From ELB16-189 sp018266435 (GTDB taxonomy: Bacteria > Bacteroidota > Bacteroidia > Cytophagales > Cyclobacteriaceae), in assembly GCA_030123525.1 (NCBI GenBank), contig CP126125.1, positions 1,798,001 to 1,862,000 of the forward strand: a stretch of DNA of 64,000 nucleotides, read 5' to 3'. Shown piece by piece: positions 36,859-46,376 of this stretch (within the stretch, counting starts at the first letter, position 1; every line of letters starts with the position of its first letter). The translations under genes and the position numbers were made by a program. The notes under the pieces are model-generated. The model was not told the DNA's origin, made no database searches, and saw only the letters and a list, made by a program, of their open reading frames with translations.

Positions 36859-37737
36859 ATGCCTGAAAAAAACCGGTTTGCCGCTGTGGTGTTGTTGCTT
36901 ACGCTCTCCGTTATTTGGGGAACTTCTTTTATCCTGATCAAGCAAGGGCTGAAAGTATTTTCCCCCGATGAAGTAGGCGCATTAAGGGTGGCAACAGCTT
37001 TTCTTTTTTTAATGCCCGTATCGCTGCAACGGGTTAAAGAAATCCAACGCCCGGATTATTGGAAAATATTTCTTTCAGGTATGTTGGCAGTGTTTATACC
37101 TGCTTTTTTATTTGCTTCGGCTCAGACTCACCTTAATAGTTCATTGGCCGGTATTTTAAATACACAGTCACCCATTTGGACGATGATCATTGGGGCAGCT
37201 TTTTTTTCACAGCGTTTTAGAGGATGGGCAATCTTTGGGGCCATCATTAGTCTTGCCGGATGTATTGTATTGGCAATGGCTCGCCCCGGTAGTGTTTGGG
37301 GTGGGTTTAATTCCTGGTCGTTGCTGATTGTGTTGGCGTGTGCATGTTATGGTTTGAACCTGAATTTTATCAAATTTAAAGTGACCGGTGTTGACCCAAT
37401 GACGTTAATCAGCGTATCGCTTTTGTTCATAGCTCCGTTGGCTTACATTTATCTTTTTGGGTTTACTGAAGTTGTAAATAAACTTTCGTCAACTCCCGGT
37501 GCGTGGAGTGCTTTTGGGTTTGTGGCGATCCTGGCACTGATGAGTACAGCCGTAGCCAATTTGCTTTTTTATAAGCTGTTGCGCATTTCATCACCTTTTT
37601 TTACCAGTTCTGTTACGTACGTGATGCCCATTGTTTCGGTTATGTGGGGCGTGATTGATGGAGAAGTTCTTTTGCTGGGCCACCTTACAGGCATGGTGCT
37701 GATTTTGGGAGGTGTGTTTTTGGCAAACCAGAAATAA
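36859..37737 (+). CDS. EamA/DMT-superfamily transporter
   Basis: A 292-residue inner-membrane protein with about ten hydrophobic helices arranged as two EamA repeats. Hallmarks are LSVIWGTSFILIKQGL in helix 1 and LNSSLAGILNTQSPIWTMIIGAAFF in the first repeat; the second repeat begins near WSLLIVLACACYGLN and ends GVFLANQ. Family members export metabolites such as amino acids; the substrate is unknown. Single gene between pbpC (divergent) and the convergent T9SS cargo gene. Confidence 0.9.
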   Translation: MPEKNRFAAVVLLLTLSVIWGTSFILIKQGLKVFSPDEVGALRVATAFLFLMPVSLQRVKEIQRPDYWKIFLSGMLAVFIPAFLFASAQTHLNSSLAGILNTQSPIWTMIIGAAFFSQRFRGWAIFGAIISLAGCIVLAMARPGSVWGGFNSWSLLIVLACACYGLNLNFIKFKVTGVDPMTLISVSLLFIAPLAYIYLFGFTEVVNKLSSTPGAWSAFGFVAILALMSTAVANLLFYKLLRISSPFFTSSVTYVMPIVSVMWGVIDGEVLLLGHLTGMVLILGGVFLANQK

Positions 37738-37744
37738 GATAAAT

Positions 37745-40700
37745 TTATTTTATGATGTGAACCCATCCTTTGCAGGAGGTTTCTCCTTGGATGACGGCAT
37801 CAAAGTAATAAACTCCTGCGTTAACATTTTGAGCAGCCCAGTCATTTTTGTAATTGTTGTTTTCATAAACCAGTTTGCCCCAGCGGTCAACCACGGTTAA
37901 TGAAACCTGAGCCAATTGTACCACCCCGGCTACTGGTTTGTTACTTCCGTATTGTAGCATAAACGTATCGTTTAGTCCGGGTGATTCATCGGGGGTAAAT
38001 ACATTGGGTACAAAGCGATAATAAAATGGAAGGGTGACGGATTTTTCATACACACAAAATTCTTTTTTGCCCACCAGCCGGATGGTATAACTTCCGTCTG
38101 CTGCATAGTTATGGGTAACCTGTTGCTGATCTGAAATTGCACCGTCTCCAAAATCAAAAAAAACATCTTCTGAAGGATCAGTCAGGTTTTCTACTTTTAG
38201 CGGGGGCCTTCCGTCACATCCAAAAACTGCATTGGCTTTGAGTTTAAGGTCTATGCCCGGCACTACGGCAATTTTTACCGTGTCTTGGCTCACACATCCG
38301 TTGGTATCGGTGATGGTAACAAAATAACTGGTATTTTTTTGAGGGCTAACCACCGGTGTGGGGCTGACTGAGGTCATAGAGTTGTCCGATGAGGTCCATT
38401 GATAATTTTTTCCGCCCGTTGCCAACAAGGTATCTGAAGAACCAAAGCAAATAGTAGAGGGGTTTCCCGCCTTGCCTGCGGGGGTGAATACAGTAAGGTT
38501 TACGGTGGTTGAATCTTTGCCTGAGCACGTGCCGTTGTCATATATTTTTAATTGTACCCGGTAGTTGCCAGACTTTGCATATTGGTACAAGATCATCGAG
38601 GTATCCGGTTTAACCTGCGTGTTGCCATCGCCCAGATTCCATACAAACGATTGCCCGCCCACACTCAGGTTTTGAAAAATAATTTTATCGCCCAAGCAAA
38701 CTTGGTTAAGGCCCGGCCGGGTAAGGTGCGTGTTGTTGGTTTGAATAATTGCCCGCAGCGATGATAAATCCAATTTGAAGGCAGCATTGTTGCAATTCAG
38801 GCTTTTATTGGTTCGGCTCCAGGCATTGGGCGTGGTGGGGAAATCAGAAGAATTTTTGCCGTAGCCAAGCCCGTTGTCGAACTGGCAACCGGAGCAAACC
38901 ACATGATACACTACTCCGCTTTTATCAAAGCGACAGGTACCACCATCTACGTGGGTGCGCGAATCGGGGCCGCCCAGGTATGTAGAGTATAGCAGTTGTT
39001 TGCCGTCTTGTGATAGAACAATGAAATAAAAATCAGAACCGCTGGTTGTTTTTTGTAAGGCCGTAGGAGTGAGGGGCATGCCTGCAGTGGAACTGTTCCA
39101 ATACCCCAAGTCACTATTGGTTAACCCGCCCCATCCTGAAAGGTAAATGTTATTGCACTCATTGACCAGAAAGGCCGTGGGCGAAATGTTGGGTATGCCT
39201 ATGCCCGATCCAAATACGGTGGAGAGTTGAAGGGTTGAAAGTGTGCTGTCAAATTTTTGTAAAAACTGTCCGCTGTTTGGATTATTGTAGGCTCCAGATG
39301 TAACGGGAAATGAGCCCACAGTTTGCCCATATACGTACACGTTTTTGTTTTTATCGAGGTCTAAAAAATAAACCTGGTTGAAGAGGGCTGTTCCGGTAAA
39401 CGTACAGTTTAAAATGGCAGAACCATCGCCTTTTATTTTGGCCATCCAGCCGTCCACATCACCAGCGAGTGTGGGTTGATAAGCACCAACGGTTGCCGGA
39501 AAGTTTGTGCTGGCTGTTCCTCCGCCAGTAAAAATATTTCCGGGCTGATCAAGCTGAATGGTATGCGAAGCATCGGCTGCCAAACCGCCCATAAATGCAG
39601 CCCACACTACCTGCGACAAATCGCTGGTTAGTTTTGCAATAACCGCATCGGTATCTCCGCCTTGGTAGGTTGAATTAAATGAATTGGCCACCGGAAAATC
39701 AGGGGATGAACTGACTGTGCTGATAAAAATATTTCCCAGGTTGTCACTGATAATGTCGCCACGCATTTGATCTCCGTAATTTTTTACCAATGGGCTTGTA
39801 TTGGGATTAAGCCCATCATTATCAGAACCGCCCAAATAAGTACTCGCCAGAAGTGTTGTTCCGTCTTTTGAAATTTTTGAAATAAAAAGATCACTTCCCG
39901 TTTCATAAGGAATGGGTATTTCTTTGCCACTGTAGAATTGAGGAATTGGGTTGCCCCCGTGAAATTGTTGTTGAAAGGCAGTGGATGTAACCGGAAAATT
40001 GGAAGAACTGGTGGTGCCCAGCACTAACAGATTTTGATTTTTATCCATGACCAGGCTATGGGGTGTTTCAGAATAAGATCCTCCCAGGTATGATGCATAC
40101 AGCAATTGATGACCCGTGGAATCGTACTTTAAAATAGCTACATCAAAAATTCCCCCGTATGAAGTTTGGAACGCCCCGGCAGTTGCCGGAAAAAAACCGC
40201 CCAGGTACAGGTTGGTTATCCCTGATGAATAAAGTGTGCCTTGCTCGCCAGGTGTGGCTGTACTTCCCCAGTTGTCGGCTGTAGAGCCCGAATAGGTAGA
40301 GAAGATCAACAGCGGATCAATGACTAATGGGTAACAGCTATCGTAGTTTCCAATTCTAAAACCCACCAGTTGGCCGTTCAGGTTATAAGAGACGGGCACA
40401 TATATTTTTTTACCATCAATCCACTGGTAAGCAATTGGTTTTTGCTCAATGATGTCGGCCAGTGTGGTTTTTACCAGCAGGTTTTCTTCTTCCAACAAAA
40501 CAGATTCTGCACCATCGTATTTCCATTGAATTAGTGTTGGGTCAAAGCCCGGTTCGATTACAAAATCGTATTTCACATTTTTTCCCTCAGAATAAATTTT
40601 CAGGTCTATGCCACAGTAAAAATCTTTGTACAACACGCCATCAAATCCACTGACGCGCGATCGCCATTGCAAAGAAGAAGCTCCTAAAAAAAAATTAAAG

Positions 40701-41029
40701 TATTCGGGGTGCTTTCCAAACGGGAAAGAACGTGTGTTGGCATTAGTATTTAAGAAAAGAGTTTGGAGTACATAGCCATTGATGGTTGTTGGGTTTTCAG
40801 GAACTTCAGAACGGGGCGCACTAAAATGGTTTCTTTCCACCTGGCGCAAGTCGATCAGGGTATAAGTAAACTGGCCGGCCTGCACTCCTAAAAAAACTCC
40901 GTTTGTTTTTACACCATAATCGAACGGGGCGCACCATTGCCCTTTGTTTTCAATAAAGGTAGCCCCCGGCCCGGCATAAAGCGTTGAAGAATAAAAGATG
41001 AGCAACGTAAATCTAACCCCGCGCCACAT
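37745..41029 (-). CDS. T9SS-exported SBBP/PKD protein with gliding-type C-terminal domain
   Basis: About 1,094 residues. A signal peptide (MWRGVRFTLLIFYSSTLYAG) is followed by the FIENKGQW domain that opens such proteins. A region of SBBP beta-propeller repeats (repeated LYSTYLGG-S and DAVIAKL patterns, about residues 240-740) leads to PKD-like domains (FVWNLGDGNTQVKP, FFDFGDGAISDQQ) and a CHU_C/type-B T9SS sorting domain (FVPNVFTPDESPGLNDTF ... VDRWGKLVYENN ... AGVYYFDAVI). It is predicted to be surface-exposed or released. An ATG 24 nt upstream overlaps the previous gene; the Met at 41029 avoids this. Confidence 0.9.
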   Translation of the reverse strand: MWRGVRFTLLIFYSSTLYAGPGATFIENKGQWCAPFDYGVKTNGVFLGVQAGQFTYTLIDLRQVERNHFSAPRSEVPENPTTINGYVLQTLFLNTNANTRSFPFGKHPEYFNFFLGASSLQWRSRVSGFDGVLYKDFYCGIDLKIYSEGKNVKYDFVIEPGFDPTLIQWKYDGAESVLLEEENLLVKTTLADIIEQKPIAYQWIDGKKIYVPVSYNLNGQLVGFRIGNYDSCYPLVIDPLLIFSTYSGSTADNWGSTATPGEQGTLYSSGITNLYLGGFFPATAGAFQTSYGGIFDVAILKYDSTGHQLLYASYLGGSYSETPHSLVMDKNQNLLVLGTTSSSNFPVTSTAFQQQFHGGNPIPQFYSGKEIPIPYETGSDLFISKISKDGTTLLASTYLGGSDNDGLNPNTSPLVKNYGDQMRGDIISDNLGNIFISTVSSSPDFPVANSFNSTYQGGDTDAVIAKLTSDLSQVVWAAFMGGLAADASHTIQLDQPGNIFTGGGTASTNFPATVGAYQPTLAGDVDGWMAKIKGDGSAILNCTFTGTALFNQVYFLDLDKNKNVYVYGQTVGSFPVTSGAYNNPNSGQFLQKFDSTLSTLQLSTVFGSGIGIPNISPTAFLVNECNNIYLSGWGGLTNSDLGYWNSSTAGMPLTPTALQKTTSGSDFYFIVLSQDGKQLLYSTYLGGPDSRTHVDGGTCRFDKSGVVYHVVCSGCQFDNGLGYGKNSSDFPTTPNAWSRTNKSLNCNNAAFKLDLSSLRAIIQTNNTHLTRPGLNQVCLGDKIIFQNLSVGGQSFVWNLGDGNTQVKPDTSMILYQYAKSGNYRVQLKIYDNGTCSGKDSTTVNLTVFTPAGKAGNPSTICFGSSDTLLATGGKNYQWTSSDNSMTSVSPTPVVSPQKNTSYFVTITDTNGCVSQDTVKIAVVPGIDLKLKANAVFGCDGRPPLKVENLTDPSEDVFFDFGDGAISDQQQVTHNYAADGSYTIRLVGKKEFCVYEKSVTLPFYYRFVPNVFTPDESPGLNDTFMLQYGSNKPVAGVVQLAQVSLTVVDRWGKLVYENNNYKNDWAAQNVNAGVYYFDAVIQGETSCKGWVHIIK

Positions 41030-41034
41030 ATGCT

Positions 41035-41454
41035 CTACCGGGTGCGAATCCAATCGTAGGCTTCTTCTTCGTCTGAAAATACCCCCAATTGTACCCCGTC
41101 TTCTTTGAATTTCATTTCTGCATCCATTTTAAATTTTTCCATGGGGTATTCAGCAAAAAGATCTTCACCTAAGATTACAGCATGGTATTTAACTTTGGCT
41201 TGGTTAAAGAGCATATCGTCCCATTCTTCGGCAAACCATTTTTCGGTTTCTTCGTCTACCTCACCTAATAATTGTGTATCGGCAAGCCAGGCCAACTTGG
41301 GATATTCTTTTTTTAATTCGCGGTATTTGTTCAAAATTTCGGTCAACTGTTTGCGAAATACTTCGCCCGGTGCCGGTTCCTTCCACCGGTGTTTCAGCAC
41401 AGGCAAGGCGGCATCTAATTCGCAAATGACATAATCGTTTTCTAAAATGATCAT
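41035..41454 (-). CDS. hypothetical protein, SpoIIAA/STAS-like fold possible
   Basis: About 139 residues, acidic and soluble, no signal peptide. It starts MIILENDYVICELDAALPVLKHRWKE and ends VQLGVFSDEEEAYDWIRTR; the closing D-EEAYDWI helix is seen in SpoIIAA-like/STAS-type proteins of Bacteroidota, but the match is loose. The frame is open 30 nt upstream; the second Met is preferred because it begins the first strand. It is 5 bp upstream of the T9SS cargo gene. Function unknown. Confidence 0.6.
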   Translation of the reverse strand: MIILENDYVICELDAALPVLKHRWKEPAPGEVFRKQLTEILNKYRELKKEYPKLAWLADTQLLGEVDEETEKWFAEEWDDMLFNQAKVKYHAVILGEDLFAEYPMEKFKMDAEMKFKEDGVQLGVFSDEEEAYDWIRTR

Positions 41455-41531
41455 GCAAGAAAATGTTAAGGGGCAGATAACCACTTAAATTTACAGCATA
41501 GAAAGGATTTGTGAAAATCTAAGGTAAAGGC

Positions 41532-42107
41532 CTATCCTAAGGCCTCTACTTCTTCCACTTCTTCGGGCATCATTTTTTTGAAGAGGTTTTCAATGCCCGC
41601 CTTCAGGGTGATGGTGGAGGAAGGGCAACCGCTGCAGGAGCCCTGCAAGGTTACACGCACCCGCTTGTTGTCGTACGAATGAAAAGTGATGGCTCCGCCA
41701 TCTTGCTCAACAGCCGGCCGGATGTACTCATCTAAAATAGTTTTTATTTTTTTGACAGTTTCTGTTTCCTCTTGAATGGGGGGCACAGAAATTTTCTTAT
41801 CGAGGATGAGTTTGCCGGATTCTAAAAAATTTTTGATGTGGCTTTTGACTGTATCTTGAATTTCGAGCCACTCCACATCTTCTTTTTTTGTAACGGTGAT
41901 GAAATTACTCATGTAAAACACCCGATCTACAAAAGGATACATAAAAAGCTCCTGAGCGAGGGGCGCATCTTCAGCCTCAGCCGGGCTAGGAAAATCAAAA
42001 CTCATTCCTTCTGGCACCAGCATTTCATTTACCACAAACTTTAACGAATTGGGGTTGGGGTTGCTCTCTAAGTAGAGATGGATGTTTTTGGGCGAAGCTT
42101 TTAGCAT
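41532..42107 (-). CDS. NifU-family (Nfu) Fe-S cluster scaffold protein
   Basis: A 191-residue protein. The N-terminal Nfu_N domain shows IYLESNPNPNSLKFVVNE; the C-terminal NifU domain shows EYIRPAVEQDGGAITF and the cluster-binding GSCSGCPSS (Cys158, Cys161). Nfu proteins carry a [4Fe-4S] cluster at a dimer interface and pass it to apo-enzymes. It ends in a short acidic tail. It is transcribed leftward, 77 bp upstream of the STAS-like gene. Confidence 0.93.
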   Translation of the reverse strand: MLKASPKNIHLYLESNPNPNSLKFVVNEMLVPEGMSFDFPSPAEAEDAPLAQELFMYPFVDRVFYMSNFITVTKKEDVEWLEIQDTVKSHIKNFLESGKLILDKKISVPPIQEETETVKKIKTILDEYIRPAVEQDGGAITFHSYDNKRVRVTLQGSCSGCPSSTITLKAGIENLFKKMMPEEVEEVEALG

Positions 42108-42260
42108 ATTTTTTTGTATCGGATGAAACTCAACAACAAAAGTAGAGAAAAATGGTTCATGCCAAGCGGTCTCATTGATGAGCTGCTAATCTTTGGCAAC
42201 TTGTACAGTCTTTATGTATAATCTGAGTTTAACTGTTAACTTTCACACAAATTCAATCTT

Positions 42261-43616
42261 GTGAAGCCTAAACAACTTTTCATTGCGATTTTTGTAGCCT
42301 CCTCATTGGCCGTCATTCTCGGAGTAGTTGATCATTACTTCAGCCCGGTTTCAGAGACAGTTCTTACGCTCACCCGGTGGTTAACGTGGCTCCTGTTTAT
42401 CTACTGGGCATACCAAAAAAGATCACTCACCGGCTGGATCGTGGTGAGTATGATGGTTGGCTGCGAGATAGGGTTTTCATTTCCCGGTGTGGCCATTCAT
42501 TTGAATGTATTCAGCAACATTTTTTTACGGCTGATCAAAACAATTATTGCTCCATTAATTTTTTCTACACTGGTGGTGGGCATTGCCGCTCACTCTAACC
42601 TAAAGCAGGTAGGACGAATGGGATTGAAGGCAATTATTTATTTTGAAGCGGTTACAACGCTAGCTCTTTTTATTGGGTTGGCTGCTATTAACCTGACGAA
42701 AGCAGGAGAAGGCGCAGTGATCAATATTCAGCAAGGGCAGGAACAGCGGGCTGAAAAATTATTAGCTCAAAAACAATCGCACGATGTTATACTTGATATT
42801 TTTCCTGAGAACATAGCCAAGGCTGTGGCCGATGGCCAGGTATTGCAAGTGGTGGTATTCAGCATTTTTTTTGCGGTTGCCCTGGCCCGGCTTAGCGAGC
42901 AAAAACGGAAACCGATGCTTGAGTTTTGCGAAGGCCTTTCGGATGTGATGTTTAAGTTTACCGATATGGTGATGTACGTAGCCCCATTTGCCGTGTGCGG
43001 AGCCCTGGCCTACTCCATTGCCTCGTTTGGCTTTGATGTATTAAAAAATCTGGCACTGCTGGTAGCTACCTTGTATGCAGCGCTGGTAGTTTTTGTTCTG
43101 GTAGTGTTTGTCCCAATTGGGCTAATCATCAAACTGAATTTTAAAAAGTTTATTGCAGCAGTAACGGAGCCGGTAACAATCGCATTTTCTACCGCTACGA
43201 GCGAATCAGCATTGCCCAAAGCCATGGAAAACCTGGAAGCAATGGGCATTCCACGCAAAGTGGTCTCTTTTGTGTTACCTACCGGTTACAGTTTTAATTT
43301 AGATGGGAGCACACTTTATCTTTCGCTCGCTTCGGTGTTTGTGGCGCAGCTGGCTGGTGTTGACCTCACCTTTGTTCAGCAAATTGAAATGGTGGTTATT
43401 CTGATGCTCACCAGCAAAGGGGTAGCCGGTGTGCGGGGTGCTACATTTTTGATTTTGGTGGCCACCGTTGACCGAATGGGCATTGACCCGCACAAGGCCT
43501 TTGTTATACTTGGAGTAGATGCTATTATGGATATGGCACGCACGGGCACCAATGTACTCGGCAATTGTTTGGCTACCGTAGTGGTAGCCAAATGGGAGGG
43601 TGAGTACAAAGATTAA
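42261..43616 (+). CDS. dicarboxylate/amino acid:cation symporter (DAACS)
   Basis: A 451-residue inner-membrane secondary transporter of the GltP/DctA family. Family motifs: NIFLRLIKTIIAPLIFSTLVVG in the core, the serine-rich FSTATSESALPKAMENL hairpin, TSKGVAGVRGATF (hairpin 2) and DAIMDMARTGTNVLGN (substrate site). It takes up glutamate, aspartate or C4-dicarboxylates with protons or sodium; the substrate cannot be fixed from sequence. The start is GTG at 42261. It converges on the DUF5686 gene 5 bp away. Confidence 0.93.
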   Translation: MKPKQLFIAIFVASSLAVILGVVDHYFSPVSETVLTLTRWLTWLLFIYWAYQKRSLTGWIVVSMMVGCEIGFSFPGVAIHLNVFSNIFLRLIKTIIAPLIFSTLVVGIAAHSNLKQVGRMGLKAIIYFEAVTTLALFIGLAAINLTKAGEGAVINIQQGQEQRAEKLLAQKQSHDVILDIFPENIAKAVADGQVLQVVVFSIFFAVALARLSEQKRKPMLEFCEGLSDVMFKFTDMVMYVAPFAVCGALAYSIASFGFDVLKNLALLVATLYAALVVFVLVVFVPIGLIIKLNFKKFIAAVTEPVTIAFSTATSESALPKAMENLEAMGIPRKVVSFVLPTGYSFNLDGSTLYLSLASVFVAQLAGVDLTFVQQIEMVVILMLTSKGVAGVRGATFLILVATVDRMGIDPHKAFVILGVDAIMDMARTGTNVLGNCLATVVVAKWEGEYKD

Positions 43617-43620
43617 TCAC

Positions 43621-46113
43621 CTATAACTTGAATTGCACGGAAAGCAGTATTCCAAACTTGCGTACATTTTTATTGTCCAGATAGGTGAGGCGATGCACAA
43701 AGTCAATGCGTAGCAACTTAAAAATATTTTCCACGCCATAGCCCAATTCAAGATAAGGTTTTCCGTTTGTAAAGTATCCGGTTTTTAGTGCAGGTTCACC
43801 ATTTGGGGTAAGTTCAGAGATCATCTGCCGATTGGCCTGGCGCATGGATCCGTAAATGACATTGGCTGTACCCACCAGGCGCCATTTCAGCCGGCTCATC
43901 AAGGGAATCCGGTTAAAAATCAGGCCCTCAAAATATTGCCGGTAGTGCATAGATACTGAGCAGTCGCTGGCAAACTCTCCGTAGTTCATCAAATTAAAAG
44001 TAAAAGGAGTATAGGTAGGCGTGCGGTTTCCCAAATGTACTGTGAGGAGGGGATAAGGAAGTTGGTTAAAAATGTATTCGCTATTTATTGTAATAAATGC
44101 ATTTCCCAATAGCCCCATGTTCAGCCGTTGATCAATGTTGAGCATGAGTTTGTCATAATTAAAATTACTGCCTGCTACTCCTTTGACACCCCGCGTGTAG
44201 CGCAAGGTGATGGCGGGCTTTTTGCCAATGCCCAAACTGAGGCGTTCGTTTCCGTTTTGAAAAAAAGTTTCAGACATGGCATAGCGTGCCTCAAAAAAAA
44301 CTTCAGCATTTATAAACTGATTACGCACGGATGAAGTAGTGTCAGAAGGATTGGATGGAAAACCAAACCGGTAAGTAGGATCAAACGACCAATGGTGCAC
44401 GGCAACGCGGCCAGTAAATCCGCGTACAAATTCACGTTTGGCATAGGCAAACACTTCATCGTAATAATAAGCTCTGACAAACCGGCCCCAGCGGGCAGCT
44501 GCTAAAAATAATGGATTGTTAGAAACAACTTCCGGGTCTAACCCCAAGCGTGTAATGTCATGCGTGTAGCGCACACCAGTAGTAGTCCAGTGGTGCCGAG
44601 ACAGGGTTCTTCTCATGCCTAGTGAATATTTTAGGCGGTCATCGCCAAAGCCATAGGCCACCATGCCATGGTAAGTCATTTTTTTGCTGAAGCTGTAGTT
44701 TGTTCTGAAACCCATTTGGGTGCGAATACCCTCCACCCCGTTGTGGGCAATGCTGCTGATATATGGCCCCACTTCTACTTGATTTAAATTGTAATAGCCC
44801 TGCACCAGTATTTTAAATATATCCACGTAGGTTTTAACAATTGGTATGCTCTTGACAGTGTCAATCATCCGATAGACATTTTTTTCGGTACGTGTCAGCG
44901 GTTCATGCCGGAGCGAATCCCAAAATTTATCGTCTTGGTGTGAGTTGGCTGATTCTTCTACCTGCACCCGCTTGTTGTAAAATGAAGAAGGGTGGGGCTG
45001 GTCAGTAACAATGTTTTTGTTGCTTGAGTAAAATTTTGCCAGCATACCTGCCGAGTTTTTAGAGAGCGGGCTGACATTGAACAAGACCCGGTTTTTTTTT
45101 GGCATCCAGGGGCCTGAAGGTGTGGGCATCAATTCTTGTTGAATTTGTATTTTATTAATGAAATTGATGTTGGCGCGCTTGTCTGTGCTTGCCTCAATCT
45201 GTCGCAAGGCAAATTCTTTTTTGGTGATCCACATTCGCCCGGTAAAGGCCAACTCAGCCGGGCTCTTGGGGAAGAAATCTATCCGGTAGCAATAGTCATC
45301 GCCTATGTACAGGCTGTCCATCAGGTCATACTCATAGTAGAGCCGCCCTCCCTCAGCAATGGGTGACTCAAAGTGTTTGCCAAGTATTGGTAGCCGGTTT
45401 TGATAGAAATTATATTCCTGAAAAGAAGACCCTACCAGTTGGTTGACTGACCCTCCGTCATTTAAACCGATGCCGTTGATCCGGGTGTTGAGAATGTCTT
45501 CGGTTTTTAGAAGCGGGTTGGTACGGTAGTATAATCTAGAGTAGCTTTCTGTAATAGACAACGGCAGGATGGGCTTGCCGTCTTCGCCCACCACCCGATC
45601 GATACTGTCTAAAACCTGCGCTATTTTTTTCATCACTTTTTTCTGACGTAATTTTTCAGAAATCTGGTTGACGTCAATTTCAATTTTAGTGTACACGTCA
45701 CACTCATAGGCCGACAAAGTACGTTTGTCGTGAAGCTCTTTGTTTTTTATAACCTGACGCAATATTTTGTAGGCCGGATTTTCTCCCGATTTTACTACCA
45801 GTTCTTTCAGGTTGGTGATTGCTTCATCCAATTGAAAATTGATTAACTGCTGACCGGGCTTTACGGGTTTGATTCGCGGGTTATAACCCACCGATGTAAC
45901 CAGGATTGAATCTACCGGTACATTGGAGCGCAACAAAAAATTGCCTTCAAAATCGGTAGTCACTCCAAGAGTTGTGTTTTTAAACATTACGCTGGCAAAC
46001 GGGATGGCTTCCCCCGAAATGGCATCGGTAACTTTCCCTTTTACCTCAGTGCCTTGGCTGAAAAGCAAAGCAGGAGTGAACCAAAATAAAATCAGCAGGG
46101 GATGGGTACGCAT
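43621..46113 (-). CDS. outer-membrane DUF5686 protein with carboxypeptidase-regulatory-like domain
   Basis: About 830 residues. A signal peptide (MRTHPLLILFWFTPALLFSQ) is followed by a CarbopepD_reg_2 domain (GKVTDAISGEAIPFASVMFKNTTLGVTTDFEGNF) as in TonB-dependent receptors. The long beta-rich DUF5686 region ends in a barrel-like C-terminus (NVRKFGILLSVQFKL). No TonB plug domain is present. Probably a family of large outer-membrane proteins of unknown function. The frame is open 30 nt upstream; the Met at 46113 is chosen for the signal peptide. Confidence 0.88.
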   Translation of the reverse strand: MRTHPLLILFWFTPALLFSQGTEVKGKVTDAISGEAIPFASVMFKNTTLGVTTDFEGNFLLRSNVPVDSILVTSVGYNPRIKPVKPGQQLINFQLDEAITNLKELVVKSGENPAYKILRQVIKNKELHDKRTLSAYECDVYTKIEIDVNQISEKLRQKKVMKKIAQVLDSIDRVVGEDGKPILPLSITESYSRLYYRTNPLLKTEDILNTRINGIGLNDGGSVNQLVGSSFQEYNFYQNRLPILGKHFESPIAEGGRLYYEYDLMDSLYIGDDYCYRIDFFPKSPAELAFTGRMWITKKEFALRQIEASTDKRANINFINKIQIQQELMPTPSGPWMPKKNRVLFNVSPLSKNSAGMLAKFYSSNKNIVTDQPHPSSFYNKRVQVEESANSHQDDKFWDSLRHEPLTRTEKNVYRMIDTVKSIPIVKTYVDIFKILVQGYYNLNQVEVGPYISSIAHNGVEGIRTQMGFRTNYSFSKKMTYHGMVAYGFGDDRLKYSLGMRRTLSRHHWTTTGVRYTHDITRLGLDPEVVSNNPLFLAAARWGRFVRAYYYDEVFAYAKREFVRGFTGRVAVHHWSFDPTYRFGFPSNPSDTTSSVRNQFINAEVFFEARYAMSETFFQNGNERLSLGIGKKPAITLRYTRGVKGVAGSNFNYDKLMLNIDQRLNMGLLGNAFITINSEYIFNQLPYPLLTVHLGNRTPTYTPFTFNLMNYGEFASDCSVSMHYRQYFEGLIFNRIPLMSRLKWRLVGTANVIYGSMRQANRQMISELTPNGEPALKTGYFTNGKPYLELGYGVENIFKLLRIDFVHRLTYLDNKNVRKFGILLSVQFKL

Positions 46114-46376
46114 TGATTTGCCAGGGTGCATCAGGTAACTCACTCATTCAAATTACATCGTGTAAATGAAAACTGTAATTAACAAAGGTAACTGACGGAA
46201 GTAGATGGGCAAGATTCTTAAGAAGCCTTCTCAAAAAAATATTTTGCTTAAACCATACAACCAACGATAGCCAGCATGTGTCGCAGGATCTGATTTTTCT
46301 ATCAATACCCACTTTCTTCATTTTTTAAGAAAATGAATTTAGAGGGTTATGTTCAGAGGGGGGTGGAATAAAAAAA

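Noticed and set aside
46144..46376. Small RNA or gene in the 233-bp gap between the DUF5686 gene and mnmA
   Set aside because: No open frame of note, no tRNA-like arms and no terminator-like stem beyond weak matches.
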